From: Lachnospiraceae bacterium
GTDB taxonomy: Bacteria > Bacillota > Clostridia > Lachnospirales > Lachnospiraceae
DNA: 64,000 bases
Assembly: GCA_902363835.1 (NCBI GenBank)
Contig: CABJBM010000001.1
Location: 1 to 64,000, forward strand
Direction of reading: 5' to 3'
Under the pieces are notes generated by a model. It did no database searches. It saw only the letters and a program-made list of their open reading frames with translations, and was not told the origin of the DNA. Within the stretch, counting starts at the first letter, position 1. The number at the start of each line of letters is the position of its first letter. Shown here in pieces: positions 52,569-61,290 of the stretch. The translations under genes and the position numbers were made by a program.

Positions 52569-53304
52569 GTAATCTTCCTTTCTTATCTGTGATTTCTTTT
52601 GCAAGGTCGGGATAATTGGTGATTATCACTTCAATCCCCTGCTCTGTAAGGTATTCCATCATATCTTTCTCATTTACGGTCCATACGTGAAGAGGGAGCT
52701 TCTTTTTCTTCGCTTTCCTGATCAGTTTTTTGGACCGGAGGTGGTTTAAGGACGGATGAAGTGCATCAGCCCCAATTAATTTTGCGTAACCGGGAACATT
52801 GATAAAGCCGTCCGAGAAAAGCAGGCCAGTCAAAGCCTTGGGATTTAACTGCTTCACCTTTATGATGCTGGGGTGATGGAAGGAGGAATAGATGACCCGT
52901 TCCTCCATTCCCGCGTTTTTCACCTGCTTTAATACTTCTTTTTCGATTCCCTTGTAACGGAAGACCCCTGTCTTCAGTTCAATATTGACAGTGAGTCCGG
53001 AAGGTTTTACAAGCTCCAATACCTCTTTCAGCTCCGGTATGACTGAATTGCCAAAATCCGGCCAGAACCTGGTGCAGCGGAACTTTTTCAGCTCTTCCAT
53101 GGTGTAATCTTTTACATAACCGCTGCCATCCCAGATACGGCCAACGGTTTCATCATGTATTACAGCCAGTTTTCCGTCCTTTGTCATCTGTATATCCAGT
53201 TCAATTCCATCTGACTTCTGTCTGATGGCCAGATCAAAAGCTTCCAGCGTATTTTCCGGCGCATAAGCGGAAGCGCCTCTGTGAGCCCAAACCTTTGTCC
53301 TCAT
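52546..53304 (-). CDS. ugpQ: glycerophosphodiester phosphodiesterase
   Basis: The 252-residue enzyme splits glycerophosphodiesters to glycerol 3-phosphate and an alcohol. The GDPD signature is present: WAHRGASAYAPENTLEAF, the metal-binding ELDIQMTKDGKLAVIHDE and NIELK. No signal peptide, so it acts on imported substrate. Its place directly after the ugp-type ABC genes supports the call. Confidence 0.93.
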   Translation of the reverse strand: MRTKVWAHRGASAYAPENTLEAFDLAIRQKSDGIELDIQMTKDGKLAVIHDETVGRIWDGSGYVKDYTMEELKKFRCTRFWPDFGNSVIPELKEVLELVKPSGLTVNIELKTGVFRYKGIEKEVLKQVKNAGMEERVIYSSFHHPSIIKVKQLNPKALTGLLFSDGFINVPGYAKLIGADALHPSLNHLRSKKLIRKAKKKKLPLHVWTVNEKDMMEYLTEQGIEVIITNYPDLAKEITDKKGRLHDTISRI

Positions 53305-53339
53305 CTGCCAATATCCTTTCTGAATGCGATCTATTTGAT

Positions 53340-54737
53340 CTAGTTATTAATAAGATTATAGTCTTCAATGGACTTATTAATGCTTTCCGCCATCTTTTTA
53401 ACGGCATCTTCCGGTGTGCCTTTGTTGTTGATCATGTTTTCGATTTCTGTTTCCACGATTTGTCTTGCCTCAGGAAATACGCTGAGAAGCGCTCCTGCGG
53501 ACTGTGGTGTTGAATCATGGAGCTGGTCAATGGCTGTTTTAAACTGTGGGTATTTTGCAATGTTGTCTTTGAATACGGCTTCATTATGAGCGGCCACTGT
53601 GACAGGGAAATAACCGGTCTGGGAATTCCAGTAAGCCTGGCTTTCCGGGGAAACCAGAAATTTCACAAACTCCCATACGGCCTGCTGCTTTGCCGGATCC
53701 TCATTGTTCAATGCCCATAAGGAGCCTCCGCCGATGGAAACGCCTCCCTTATCTTCGTCATTCACCTTGGGGAAATATGCGGTTCCCACCCCAAATTTGC
53801 CGTTCACATCATTTAATATCTGCTTTAGGGAGGCAGTGGAACCAAGAGTCATTGCTGCTTTGCCTGCGCTGAAATCAGCAAGCCCTGCATCGCCGCCCCG
53901 TCCCACATTTGGGGCATAACCTTTATCTGATAATGCCTTCCATGCTGCAAGGGTTTTGGCACCGGCTCCATTTTTATCAAAATCCACAGCCGCTGCAGCT
54001 GCTTCTCTTCCGTTTCCGTTATCGGCATACTGCGCCTGCTGCTTGCAGGTAAACTGCTCAAAGAACCAGCCGTAAATGCCTAAGGAAATCACTTCTCCGG
54101 CTCCGCCCTTGCTGATGAGATCATCACCGATCTTCTCAATGCCCGGAAGGCTGTCAGGGATTTCCGTGATGCCTGCCTTATCAAAGATGTCCTTGTTGTA
54201 ATAGAGGATGGGCGTGGAGGAGTTAAAAGGCATGGAATACAAAGTGCCGCTTACCGTGTAATAGGCTGCAATGTTAGGTTCAACCTGACTTAAATCCCAA
54301 TGGTCTTCATCAATCAGCTCCTGCATGGGAATGACCCAGCCGGAATCGATCATAAAACGGGTACCGATGTCATAAATCTGTACCAGATCAGCGCCCATGC
54401 TGCCGATCTGGGCACTTTTCAGCTTGTTGATGGCATCGTCATAACTGCCCTGGTATTGGGCTTCAACGGTAATTCCGGAAGTGTTTTCCTTATTGAATTC
54501 CTTTACAAGGGTGTCAATGGCTTCCCCGTTTACGCCTCCCATGGAATGCCAGAAGGTTATGGTGGTATCCTTGGGGCTTTCAGTGCTTACGGATGCGGTC
54601 TGGGCTGCAGTTGTCTGGGGTTTTGCCGGGGACGAGCCGGCAGTGCTGGTTTCCGTTCCTGTGGGGCTGGCACAGCCGGATAATACTCCTCCCGCCATCA
54701 TAACTGCCATGGTCATGGCAAAAGCTCTTTTCTTCAT
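53340..54737 (-). CDS. ugpB: glycerol-3-phosphate-type ABC substrate-binding lipoprotein
   Basis: The 465-residue lipoprotein (lipobox VLSGCASP) has the UgpB-like segments TITFWHSMGGVNGEAIDTLV and SMPFNSSTPILYYNKDIF. With the UgpA/E/C homologues and UgpQ it should import glycerol 3-phosphate or glycerophosphodiesters. Substrate is assigned by context and these motifs. Confidence 0.88.
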   Translation of the reverse strand: MKKRAFAMTMAVMMAGGVLSGCASPTGTETSTAGSSPAKPQTTAAQTASVSTESPKDTTITFWHSMGGVNGEAIDTLVKEFNKENTSGITVEAQYQGSYDDAINKLKSAQIGSMGADLVQIYDIGTRFMIDSGWVIPMQELIDEDHWDLSQVEPNIAAYYTVSGTLYSMPFNSSTPILYYNKDIFDKAGITEIPDSLPGIEKIGDDLISKGGAGEVISLGIYGWFFEQFTCKQQAQYADNGNGREAAAAAVDFDKNGAGAKTLAAWKALSDKGYAPNVGRGGDAGLADFSAGKAAMTLGSTASLKQILNDVNGKFGVGTAYFPKVNDEDKGGVSIGGGSLWALNNEDPAKQQAVWEFVKFLVSPESQAYWNSQTGYFPVTVAAHNEAVFKDNIAKYPQFKTAIDQLHDSTPQSAGALLSVFPEARQIVETEIENMINNKGTPEDAVKKMAESINKSIEDYNLINN

Positions 54738-54797
54738 CTTTGTTCCTCCAAATTTTATTTTTTATAAACAAGTCCTATTTTATGCCTCTGAACCAGG

Positions 54798-55706
54798 TCA
54801 GCCTTTGACTGCTCCTGAGAACATTCCACGGATTAACTGTCTCTGTCCCGCGATGAAAACAGAGACAGATGGGATGATGGTCATGACAACGCCTGCGATC
54901 ATCATGGATATAGACTGGGAGTCAACGCTGTCCAGCATGCCGATTCCGATCTGAACCGTTCTCATACGGTCGGAGCCGGTAACAAGGAGGGGCCACATAT
55001 ACATGTTCCAGGCATTGATAAAGGTATAGACCGCCATGGCCCCGATGGCTGACTTGGTAAGAGGGATCAGGATGCTGTAAATAAATCTTAAGTTGGAACA
55101 GCCGTCAATCCTTGCCGATTCATACAAGGATATGGGAAAAGATTTATAAAACTGCCGGAAAAGGAAAATGCCCATGGCTGAGGTGAGATAAGGAATGATC
55201 AATACCTTATAGCTATCAAGCCATTTTAACCCGCTTACGGTCAGATAGTTTGAAATAATGGTGGCCTCTCCCGGAATCATCATGGTTGCCATGACAACCA
55301 TGAACAGAAGATTTTTTCCCTTAAAGTCTAGAAAGGAGAAGGAAAATGCCGCCAGGGAACAGGACAGAATCTGTCCAAAGGTAATACAGCCTGCCACGAA
55401 AAAGGAGTTGATAATAAACCGGTTTAAGGGGATTTTAACCATGGCCTGACGAAAATTCTCAAGGGTCGGGTTTCCGGGGATTAAGTTCATCTCTGTTGTA
55501 AAGAGCTGGCTGGAGGGCATGAATGCAATGCTGACCGCATACAAAAGCGGAAGCAGAATAAAAATGGTTACAGCCAGATTTATGATCGTCAATGCCAGCT
55601 TTCCCGCTCTCCTGCGGAAAAGGGCCTTTTGGCAAGCTGATTGTTTCAGCTTTTCCAGCTCATTTTGGTTCATATTTTTGGCTGCTGCGGTGATAAGGGA
55701 TCCCAT
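54798..55706 (-). CDS. ugpE: ABC permease, UgpE type
   Basis: The 302-residue permease has six membrane segments and an EAA loop (LYESARIDGCSNLRFIYSILIPLTKS). The ATG at 55706 overlaps the UgpA-type stop (TGATG) and follows GGGGGTAAG, so it is preferred to an ATG at 55745 inside the upstream gene. Confidence 0.9.
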   Translation of the reverse strand: MGSLITAAAKNMNQNELEKLKQSACQKALFRRRAGKLALTIINLAVTIFILLPLLYAVSIAFMPSSQLFTTEMNLIPGNPTLENFRQAMVKIPLNRFIINSFFVAGCITFGQILSCSLAAFSFSFLDFKGKNLLFMVVMATMMIPGEATIISNYLTVSGLKWLDSYKVLIIPYLTSAMGIFLFRQFYKSFPISLYESARIDGCSNLRFIYSILIPLTKSAIGAMAVYTFINAWNMYMWPLLVTGSDRMRTVQIGIGMLDSVDSQSISMMIAGVVMTIIPSVSVFIAGQRQLIRGMFSGAVKG

Positions 55707-56572
55707 CAATAGCTTACCCCCTTCTTTTCCAGACGGAACATGCATAAGGTCAGGATCATAATTATGAGGAACAAGAGCACGGACTGGGCGGCTGCGCTTC
55801 CAAAGCGGTAGTTAAAAAAGGCATCCCGGTAAATGGAGTATACGATTAAATTTGTGGATTCCCCGGGGCCGCCCTGAGTCAGAACCTTAACCTGGCCAAA
55901 GGATTGGAATGCCTGGATAATGTTGACCACCAGGGTGTAAAACATGATGGGGCTTAAGCCCGGAAGGGTCAGTAAGAAAAATTTCTGAAGGGCATTAGCC
56001 CCATCCACAGAGGCCCTTTCATAAATGGTCTCATCTATATTGCTCAGTCCGGCGCTGAAATAAAGAAAGTTGATTCCGCTGTTCAGCCAGGCAGTTAACA
56101 GGGCCACACATGCCAGGGCATACTTAGGATCACTGATCCAGTTGATTTTAAATCCCAGAAGCTTATTAATGATTCCAATGGAAGGATGAAGCATGATTTT
56201 AAATATCATGGCCGCCGAACTGGAAGCAATTGCCATTGGAAGGGCGTAAGCAGTGCTGAAGATCCGGATACCAGGAAAGGTTTTGCTGCAAAGCACCGCG
56301 GCCATGAGTCCTAAAAGCATGCTCACCGATACCACAATAAGGACAAACACTGCTGTCACCATAAGACTGTTGAAAAAAGACGGGGAATTTAAAAGGTCAA
56401 TATAGTTTGTCAAGCCTGCAAACAGCTTGGCCTGGCCCATTTTATTGGTTTTATACAGACTTAAATATATAGTTTTGAAAAACGGGAAAAACAGAAATAC
56501 TGCGAATATTGCCATAGCCGGGACCATATAGGTATAAGGTCCTGCTTTCTTCACAATTGTTTTTATGTTCAT
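55706..56572 (-). CDS. ugpA: ABC permease, UgpA type
   Basis: The 288-residue permease has six membrane segments and an EAA-type loop (IYERASVDGANALQKFFLLTLPGL). It is translationally coupled to the UgpE-type gene. Confidence 0.9.
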   Translation of the reverse strand: MNIKTIVKKAGPYTYMVPAMAIFAVFLFFPFFKTIYLSLYKTNKMGQAKLFAGLTNYIDLLNSPSFFNSLMVTAVFVLIVVSVSMLLGLMAAVLCSKTFPGIRIFSTAYALPMAIASSSAAMIFKIMLHPSIGIINKLLGFKINWISDPKYALACVALLTAWLNSGINFLYFSAGLSNIDETIYERASVDGANALQKFFLLTLPGLSPIMFYTLVVNIIQAFQSFGQVKVLTQGGPGESTNLIVYSIYRDAFFNYRFGSAAAQSVLLFLIIMILTLCMFRLEKKGVSY

Positions 56573-56583
56573 AAGAAGGCTCC

Positions 56584-57684
56584 TTAAATGTATAAAATAT
56601 TTTGTTCCGTATCCATATCAAACAGTTTGATCCGGTCCATATCCGCATAAATGGGTAAGCTTTCTCCGGCTTCTGCCTTAACATTGGGACTTAACCGTAC
56701 ACATGCCTCTGACCTGCCAATATGGCCATGAAACAGTATTTCAGCCCCAAGGACCTCCTTTAAATCCACATTTAAGAGAAGCTTCTGTTCTTCTGGTCCT
56801 GCTTCACAAAAATCCTCAGGCCGGATTCCCAGGGTAACACGCTTTCCTAAGTAACCGCCTTCCACCAGCCGCTTTGCACAGATTTCATTGACAAAAAGTC
56901 TGTTTTTATTAAATTCCAGACAGATCCTCTCTTCTCTCCGCTCCACCCAGACAGGCATGAAATTCATGGATGGGGAACCAAGAAAGCCTGCCACAAATTG
57001 ATTCATGGGATTTTGATAGATGTCATTTGGAGATGCGGCCTGCTGAATCACCCCGCTGTTCATGACCACGATTCTGGTACCAAGGGTCATTGCCTCTACC
57101 TGGTCATGGGTGACGTAAATAATGGTTGCTCCCAGCTCTCTGTGGATTTTAGCAAGTTCCACCCGCATCTGGGCCCGCAGCTTTGCATCCAGATTGGATA
57201 AGGGTTCGTCCATCAAATAGGCTTTTGGCTGGCGGACAATGACGCTTCCAATGGCAACCCGCTGTTTCTGCCCTCCTGAAAGGGCAGAAGGCTTCCGGTC
57301 AAGCAAATGATCGATATGAAGGATTTTAGCCGCGCGGCCCACTCTTTTGTCTATTTCTTCTTTTGGGACTTTATGCACCTTTAAGCCAAAGGCCATATTC
57401 TGGCGGACCGATAAATGGGGGTATAGAGCATAGAACTGGAACACCATGGATAAATCCCTGCTTTGTGGGCTTGTCATATTCATAAGCTGCCCGTCTATCC
57501 ATAACTCACCGGAAGAAATATCTTCAAGTCCTGCTATCATGCGCAGGGTCGTGGATTTCCCGCAGCCGGATGGGCCTACCAGAATCAAAAATTCCCGGTC
57601 TTTGATATCAAGATTAAAATCCTTTACAACGGTCTGACCGTTTTTATAGGTTTTGCATACATTCACAAAAGACAAACTTGCCAT
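56584..57684 (-). CDS. ugpC: ABC ATPase, UgpC/MsmK type
   Basis: The 366-residue ATPase shows Walker A GPSGCGKST, signature LSGGQKQRVAIG, Walker B YLMDEPLSNLD and a C-terminal regulatory domain. The ATG at 57684 after AAGGAACAG is chosen; the longer frame to 57792 would reach the glmS promoter. ATPases of this type often serve several sugar importers, so it could also energise the GH38-linked importer. Confidence 0.9.
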   Translation of the reverse strand: MASLSFVNVCKTYKNGQTVVKDFNLDIKDREFLILVGPSGCGKSTTLRMIAGLEDISSGELWIDGQLMNMTSPQSRDLSMVFQFYALYPHLSVRQNMAFGLKVHKVPKEEIDKRVGRAAKILHIDHLLDRKPSALSGGQKQRVAIGSVIVRQPKAYLMDEPLSNLDAKLRAQMRVELAKIHRELGATIIYVTHDQVEAMTLGTRIVVMNSGVIQQAASPNDIYQNPMNQFVAGFLGSPSMNFMPVWVERREERICLEFNKNRLFVNEICAKRLVEGGYLGKRVTLGIRPEDFCEAGPEEQKLLLNVDLKEVLGAEILFHGHIGRSEACVRLSPNVKAEAGESLPIYADMDRIKLFDMDTEQNILYI

Positions 57685-57781
57685 AGGGTCACTGTTCCTT
57701 TCTGCACATCTTAAACTCATTTTACAGAACCGATGTAAAATGAAAAAGGAACTTTTCGTAAAATGAATGTAAATCATGGTA

Positions 57782-57810
57782 TTGACGCACAAACGATCAG
57801 AAGCTATAAT
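57782..57810 (+). promoter_or_regulatory. promoter of glmS
   Basis: TTGACG (57782-57787) and TATAAT (57805-57810) with a 17-bp spacer, just upstream of the ribozyme leader. Confidence 0.85.
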
Positions 57811-57836
57811 AAACTAGATTTATGAAGGAGGCATAA

Positions 57837-57884
57837 ATGACTATAGCAAAGCTAAGCGCCATGGACCTGTTGATACGATCGTGA
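57837..57884 (+). CDS. possible 15-residue upstream peptide across the ribozyme cleavage site
   Basis: AAGGAGG at 57825-57831 precedes ATG at 57837, opening the frame MTIAKLSAMDLLIRS and then a stop. The frame runs over the predicted glmS cleavage point and into the core. The Shine-Dalgarno is as good as those of the real genes here. It may be chance, or translation may affect ribozyme folding. Confidence 0.4.
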   Translation: MTIAKLSAMDLLIRS

Positions 57885-58040
57885 ACATTTTTCCAGGAAA
57901 AATGGTATCAAGGGTTGACGAGGTGAAGGGTTATCGAATATTCGGCGGATGCCCTTCCATGCCCTCCGGGCGTGATTCTTACGTGAAATATGCGGGTAAC
58001 TGCAAAACAAACGCGTTGGAACCGGAGACATAACAGAATG
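57850..58040 (+). ncRNA. glmS ribozyme (glucosamine-6-phosphate riboswitch)
   Basis: Conserved blocks are visible in order: AAGCGCC at the cleavage site (cut expected just before G57856), GTTGACGAGGTGAAGGGTTA and then ATTCGGCGGATGCC near 57914-57955, CCTCCGGGCGTGA, and a downstream pseudoknot region before glmS. Bound glucosamine 6-phosphate makes the RNA cut itself, which lowers glmS expression. The position directly before glmS confirms the call. The 3' end is approximate. Confidence 0.93.
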
Positions 58041-58074
58041 TGACGAGAACGAAAAAGCTGCCGTTTTTAAAATC

Positions 58075-58110
58075 AAGGCAAGACAGCTTACTTTTTGTTT
58101 GCCTTTTTTT
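58075..58110 (+). terminator. terminator-like hairpin between ribozyme and glmS
   Basis: AAGGCAA (58075-58081) pairs with TTGCCTT (58099-58105), followed by further Ts. An alternative upstream pairing (AAGCTGCC near 58055 with GGCA and CAGCTT near 58077-58089) would compete with it, as in an attenuator. Confidence 0.6.
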
Positions 58111-58157
58111 AAAACAGATGCAGAAATAAAATGAATATGTAAGGAGATTACGAAATT

Positions 58158-59975
58158 ATGTGTGGAATTATTGGATATACAGGACCTTTGGATTCTAAGA
58201 AAATATTGGTTGACGGATTGTCTCAGCTGGAATACCGTGGTTATGACAGCGCAGGCATTGCCCTTTTTACGGAGAATTCCCGTGTCCGCCTGGTCAGACA
58301 TATTGGAAAAGTATCTAATTTAAAAGAAGAATGCAAAAAGATCACAGAAGTGTCCCACTGCGGCATGGGACATACCAGATGGGCGACCCATGGAGGCGTA
58401 ACCACCCAGAATACCCATCCCCATCAGGCTGGGCGGATCACACTGGTTCACAACGGCATTATAGAAAATTATCATCAGCTGACCCTGGATTTTCATCTGG
58501 AAGGAAAACTTCGTTCCGAAACTGACAGCGAAGTGGCTGCATGGGTTTTGGAAAGCATTTATCAGGGCGATCCTGTGGAAGCCATTTCAAAGTTTACCTC
58601 TTATTTAAAAGGTTCCTACAGCTTTTGCGTGATGTTTGAGGATCACCCCGGTGAGATTTATGCCATCCGCAACGTCAGCCCCCTGGTGGTGGCCTATACC
58701 CGGTCCGGTTCCTTTGTAGCCTCGGACTTAACTGCTCTCATCCCTTATACCAGGCAGTATTTTGTGGTTCCGGAGGATCATATTGTAAAGCTCACCTCTT
58801 ATAAGGTTCACCTTTATAACCTTCAGAAACAGGAAGAAGTTCCGGAGCTGATGGAGGTAAACTGGAACATGGACGCTGCCATGAAAAACGGATTTCCCCA
58901 TTTTATGCTGAAGGAGATCCACGAACAGCCGGAGGCTCTTAAAAATACCATATTACCCCGCCTGGTAAAGGGACTTCCGGATTTCGGCGATGACGGCATC
59001 CCGGACTCTGTGCTGAAAGGGTGCACCCAGGTTCACATTGTGGCATGCGGAACCGCCATGCATGCAGGCATGGTGGCCAGGGCCCTTATGGAGCCGTTAT
59101 TAAGGATTCCTGTTACCGTTTCCATTGCTTCTGAATTCCGTTATGAGGATCCTCTCATTGATAACAAAACCCTGGTCATCATTATATCCCAGTCAGGAGA
59201 AACCATTGATACCCTGGCAGCTCTGCGGCTGGCAAAAGCCTGCGGCGCTTCCACTCTTTCCGTTGTCAATGTAAAAGGCTCTACCATAGCCAGGGAAAGC
59301 GACCATGTCCTTTATACCCATGCTGGCCCGGAAATTGCGGTTGCCAGTACCAAGGCCTATTCCGTCCAGCTGGCGGCCCTTTACATGGTATGCTGCCGGA
59401 TGGCCTTTGTCCGGGGCAATTATGATCATGAGGAAGCTGAAACCTTTATAAAAAAACTTCTTGACGCCATACCTGCCATGGAAGCCATGATTGAAAAAAA
59501 GGATGAAGTAAAGGCTTTGGTGACCCATTTGATCAATAAGCCGGATGCCTTTTTTATCGGGCGGGGACTGGATTACGCCTTTTCACTGGAAGGGGCTTTG
59601 AAATTAAAGGAAATTTCCTATATTCATGCGGAAGCCTATGCTGCAGGGGAATTAAAACACGGAACCATTGCTCTCATAACGGATCAGACTCCTGTTATCG
59701 CAATTGCAACACAGGAGAAGATTTTTCCAAAGACCATTTCCAATATCCGGGAAGTAAAGGCAAGAGGTGCATTTGTGATTTTGCTGACAAAGGAAAAGTC
59801 AAAAGTTGAACCTGGGATCGCTGATGTTCAGATCAATATCCCGGAGATTGGTGACCGGTTTACGGTATTTCCAATCGTGGTTGTGCTGCAGCTTATTGCA
59901 TATTACGCTTCTGTGGGAAAGGATCTGGATGTGGATCAGCCAAGGAACCTGGCTAAATCTGTGACAGTTGAATAG
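58158..59975 (+). CDS. glmS: glutamine-fructose-6-phosphate aminotransferase
   Basis: The 605-residue enzyme makes glucosamine 6-phosphate for peptidoglycan. The N-terminal glutaminase domain starts with the nucleophile Cys directly after Met (MCGIIGYTG); the C-terminal half holds two SIS domains (SQSGETIDTLAAL and GRGLDYAFSLEGALKLKEISYIHAEAY) and ends LAKSVTVE. Length is normal. The start follows AAGGAG. It is controlled by the upstream ribozyme and followed by a terminator. Confidence 0.98.
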   Translation: MCGIIGYTGPLDSKKILVDGLSQLEYRGYDSAGIALFTENSRVRLVRHIGKVSNLKEECKKITEVSHCGMGHTRWATHGGVTTQNTHPHQAGRITLVHNGIIENYHQLTLDFHLEGKLRSETDSEVAAWVLESIYQGDPVEAISKFTSYLKGSYSFCVMFEDHPGEIYAIRNVSPLVVAYTRSGSFVASDLTALIPYTRQYFVVPEDHIVKLTSYKVHLYNLQKQEEVPELMEVNWNMDAAMKNGFPHFMLKEIHEQPEALKNTILPRLVKGLPDFGDDGIPDSVLKGCTQVHIVACGTAMHAGMVARALMEPLLRIPVTVSIASEFRYEDPLIDNKTLVIIISQSGETIDTLAALRLAKACGASTLSVVNVKGSTIARESDHVLYTHAGPEIAVASTKAYSVQLAALYMVCCRMAFVRGNYDHEEAETFIKKLLDAIPAMEAMIEKKDEVKALVTHLINKPDAFFIGRGLDYAFSLEGALKLKEISYIHAEAYAAGELKHGTIALITDQTPVIAIATQEKIFPKTISNIREVKARGAFVILLTKEKSKVEPGIADVQINIPEIGDRFTVFPIVVVLQLIAYYASVGKDLDVDQPRNLAKSVTVE

Positions 59976-59993
59976 ACTCATGGAAAAAAGAAA

Positions 59994-60033
59994 AAACATG
60001 AGGGGTGCGGCCTTGGCCGTTTCCCTCATGTTT
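59994..60033. terminator. terminator after glmS
   Basis: AAACATGAGGG pairs with CCCTCATGTTT around a GCGGCC/GGCCGT inner stem; A-run before and T-rich tail after, so it can serve both convergent genes. Confidence 0.85.
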
Positions 60034-60063
60034 CTTTATGTAATGTACTTAAGTTTTCTGACA

Positions 60064-61278
60064 TCAATCTTTTAGAAACGGCAGGAAGGATTCTCCGTTT
60101 TGCGGAGCAGTTGTGTTAAAATAATCACAAACAGTTGCACCGATATCAGACAGGGTTTTTCGTCTTCCCAGATGCTTTCCTGTAATTCCTTTTTTATAAA
60201 CCAAGAGGGGAACACGTTCCCTGGTATGCTTGCTGTGACCGATCTTAGGGTCATTTCCGTGATCAGCCATGATCACCAGAATATCCTGGGAAGTCAGCTC
60301 CGGTAAAAGCCTGGCAATTCCCTGGTCTGCGGTTTCCAGTATCTTTTTATAGACCGTGGTGGACTGAGAATGTCCTGCCAAGTCAGTCTCCTGCACATTG
60401 GTACACAAAAAGCCCTGATTCAAGGCTTCCGTTTCCTGAAGCGTAAGGTCCATGACTTCCTGTGTAGGTACGCAGGAAATACTCAGCCCCCTGTCATTTG
60501 TTACAATATCCGCCACTTTTCCAATAAGAGTACAGCCCAAACCTGCTTCTGTCAAAATTGTGGGGGCCTGCACCTTCTGATCCACTCCATAGCCTAAGTG
60601 CCTGCACTGGTAACCATGGTCATAGGACTTGGATTTTGCTGAAGCAATGCCGATGAAACGGCCCTGCTTCACTTCTTCCGCATTCCAGAGATCTTCCATG
60701 GTATTTCCGGTTCCCCCAAACACAATCACCCGGCCTACGGTTACTACTTCTCTTACCTTTCTTGCTATCGCATATTCCTCTTCAAAGGAGATTAAGTCCA
60801 AAGGAGCCGTTACATTGTAGCACATCCCCAAGTCTGCTTCCAAATTATCGGCTACTGTCACATAGTGGTCTACCAGTAAATACTTAAGTCCCTGCCGTTC
60901 TATGATCTGCACCTCATGTCCATTTGCCTCCAGATGTGCTTTTACTGCATCTGCTTTTTCCTGAAAGGGATGGACTTCCGGTTTTTTAGGAAATGTCCCC
61001 ATAATTTCCTGATGGCCCATAAATGTATCTGCCCCAAAATGCATGAGCCCGCAGCTTCCAAAGTTTGCTTCAGCCGAGAACTTCATACATGCACTTTCTT
61101 CCCCATAGGCATTCATGAGTCCCAGCTTTTCCAGAGCCGGAAGCTTTAAATCCGGATAGTCTTTTAAAATACTTCCAAGAGTATTGGCCGTTTCATCTCC
61201 CGGCCTGGCAAGGCGGGCATCTTCCATGGCTCCAATGCCAAATCCATCTAAAACGATGACAATAAATCTTCTTTTCAA
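60064..61278 (-). CDS. yhfW: YhfW-like phosphopentomutase-related metalloenzyme
   Basis: The 404-residue alkaline-phosphatase-superfamily protein starts FIVIVLDGFGIGAME and shows the metal-site segments DTFMGHQEIMGT and VIMADHGNDPKIGHSKHTRERVP. It resembles phosphopentomutase DeoB, but its sequence pattern and its position beside YhfX, YhfS and Php homologues match E. coli YhfW. No other nucleoside-catabolism gene is nearby. The reaction is unknown. Confidence 0.82.
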   Translation of the reverse strand: MKRRFIVIVLDGFGIGAMEDARLARPGDETANTLGSILKDYPDLKLPALEKLGLMNAYGEESACMKFSAEANFGSCGLMHFGADTFMGHQEIMGTFPKKPEVHPFQEKADAVKAHLEANGHEVQIIERQGLKYLLVDHYVTVADNLEADLGMCYNVTAPLDLISFEEEYAIARKVREVVTVGRVIVFGGTGNTMEDLWNAEEVKQGRFIGIASAKSKSYDHGYQCRHLGYGVDQKVQAPTILTEAGLGCTLIGKVADIVTNDRGLSISCVPTQEVMDLTLQETEALNQGFLCTNVQETDLAGHSQSTTVYKKILETADQGIARLLPELTSQDILVIMADHGNDPKIGHSKHTRERVPLLVYKKGITGKHLGRRKTLSDIGATVCDYFNTTAPQNGESFLPFLKD

Positions 61279-61290
61279 CCTTTGCCTCCT

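Noticed and set aside
60064..61278. Plain phosphopentomutase DeoB
   Set aside because: Sequence pattern and the YhfX/YhfS/Php neighbours fit YhfW better; no nucleoside genes nearby.
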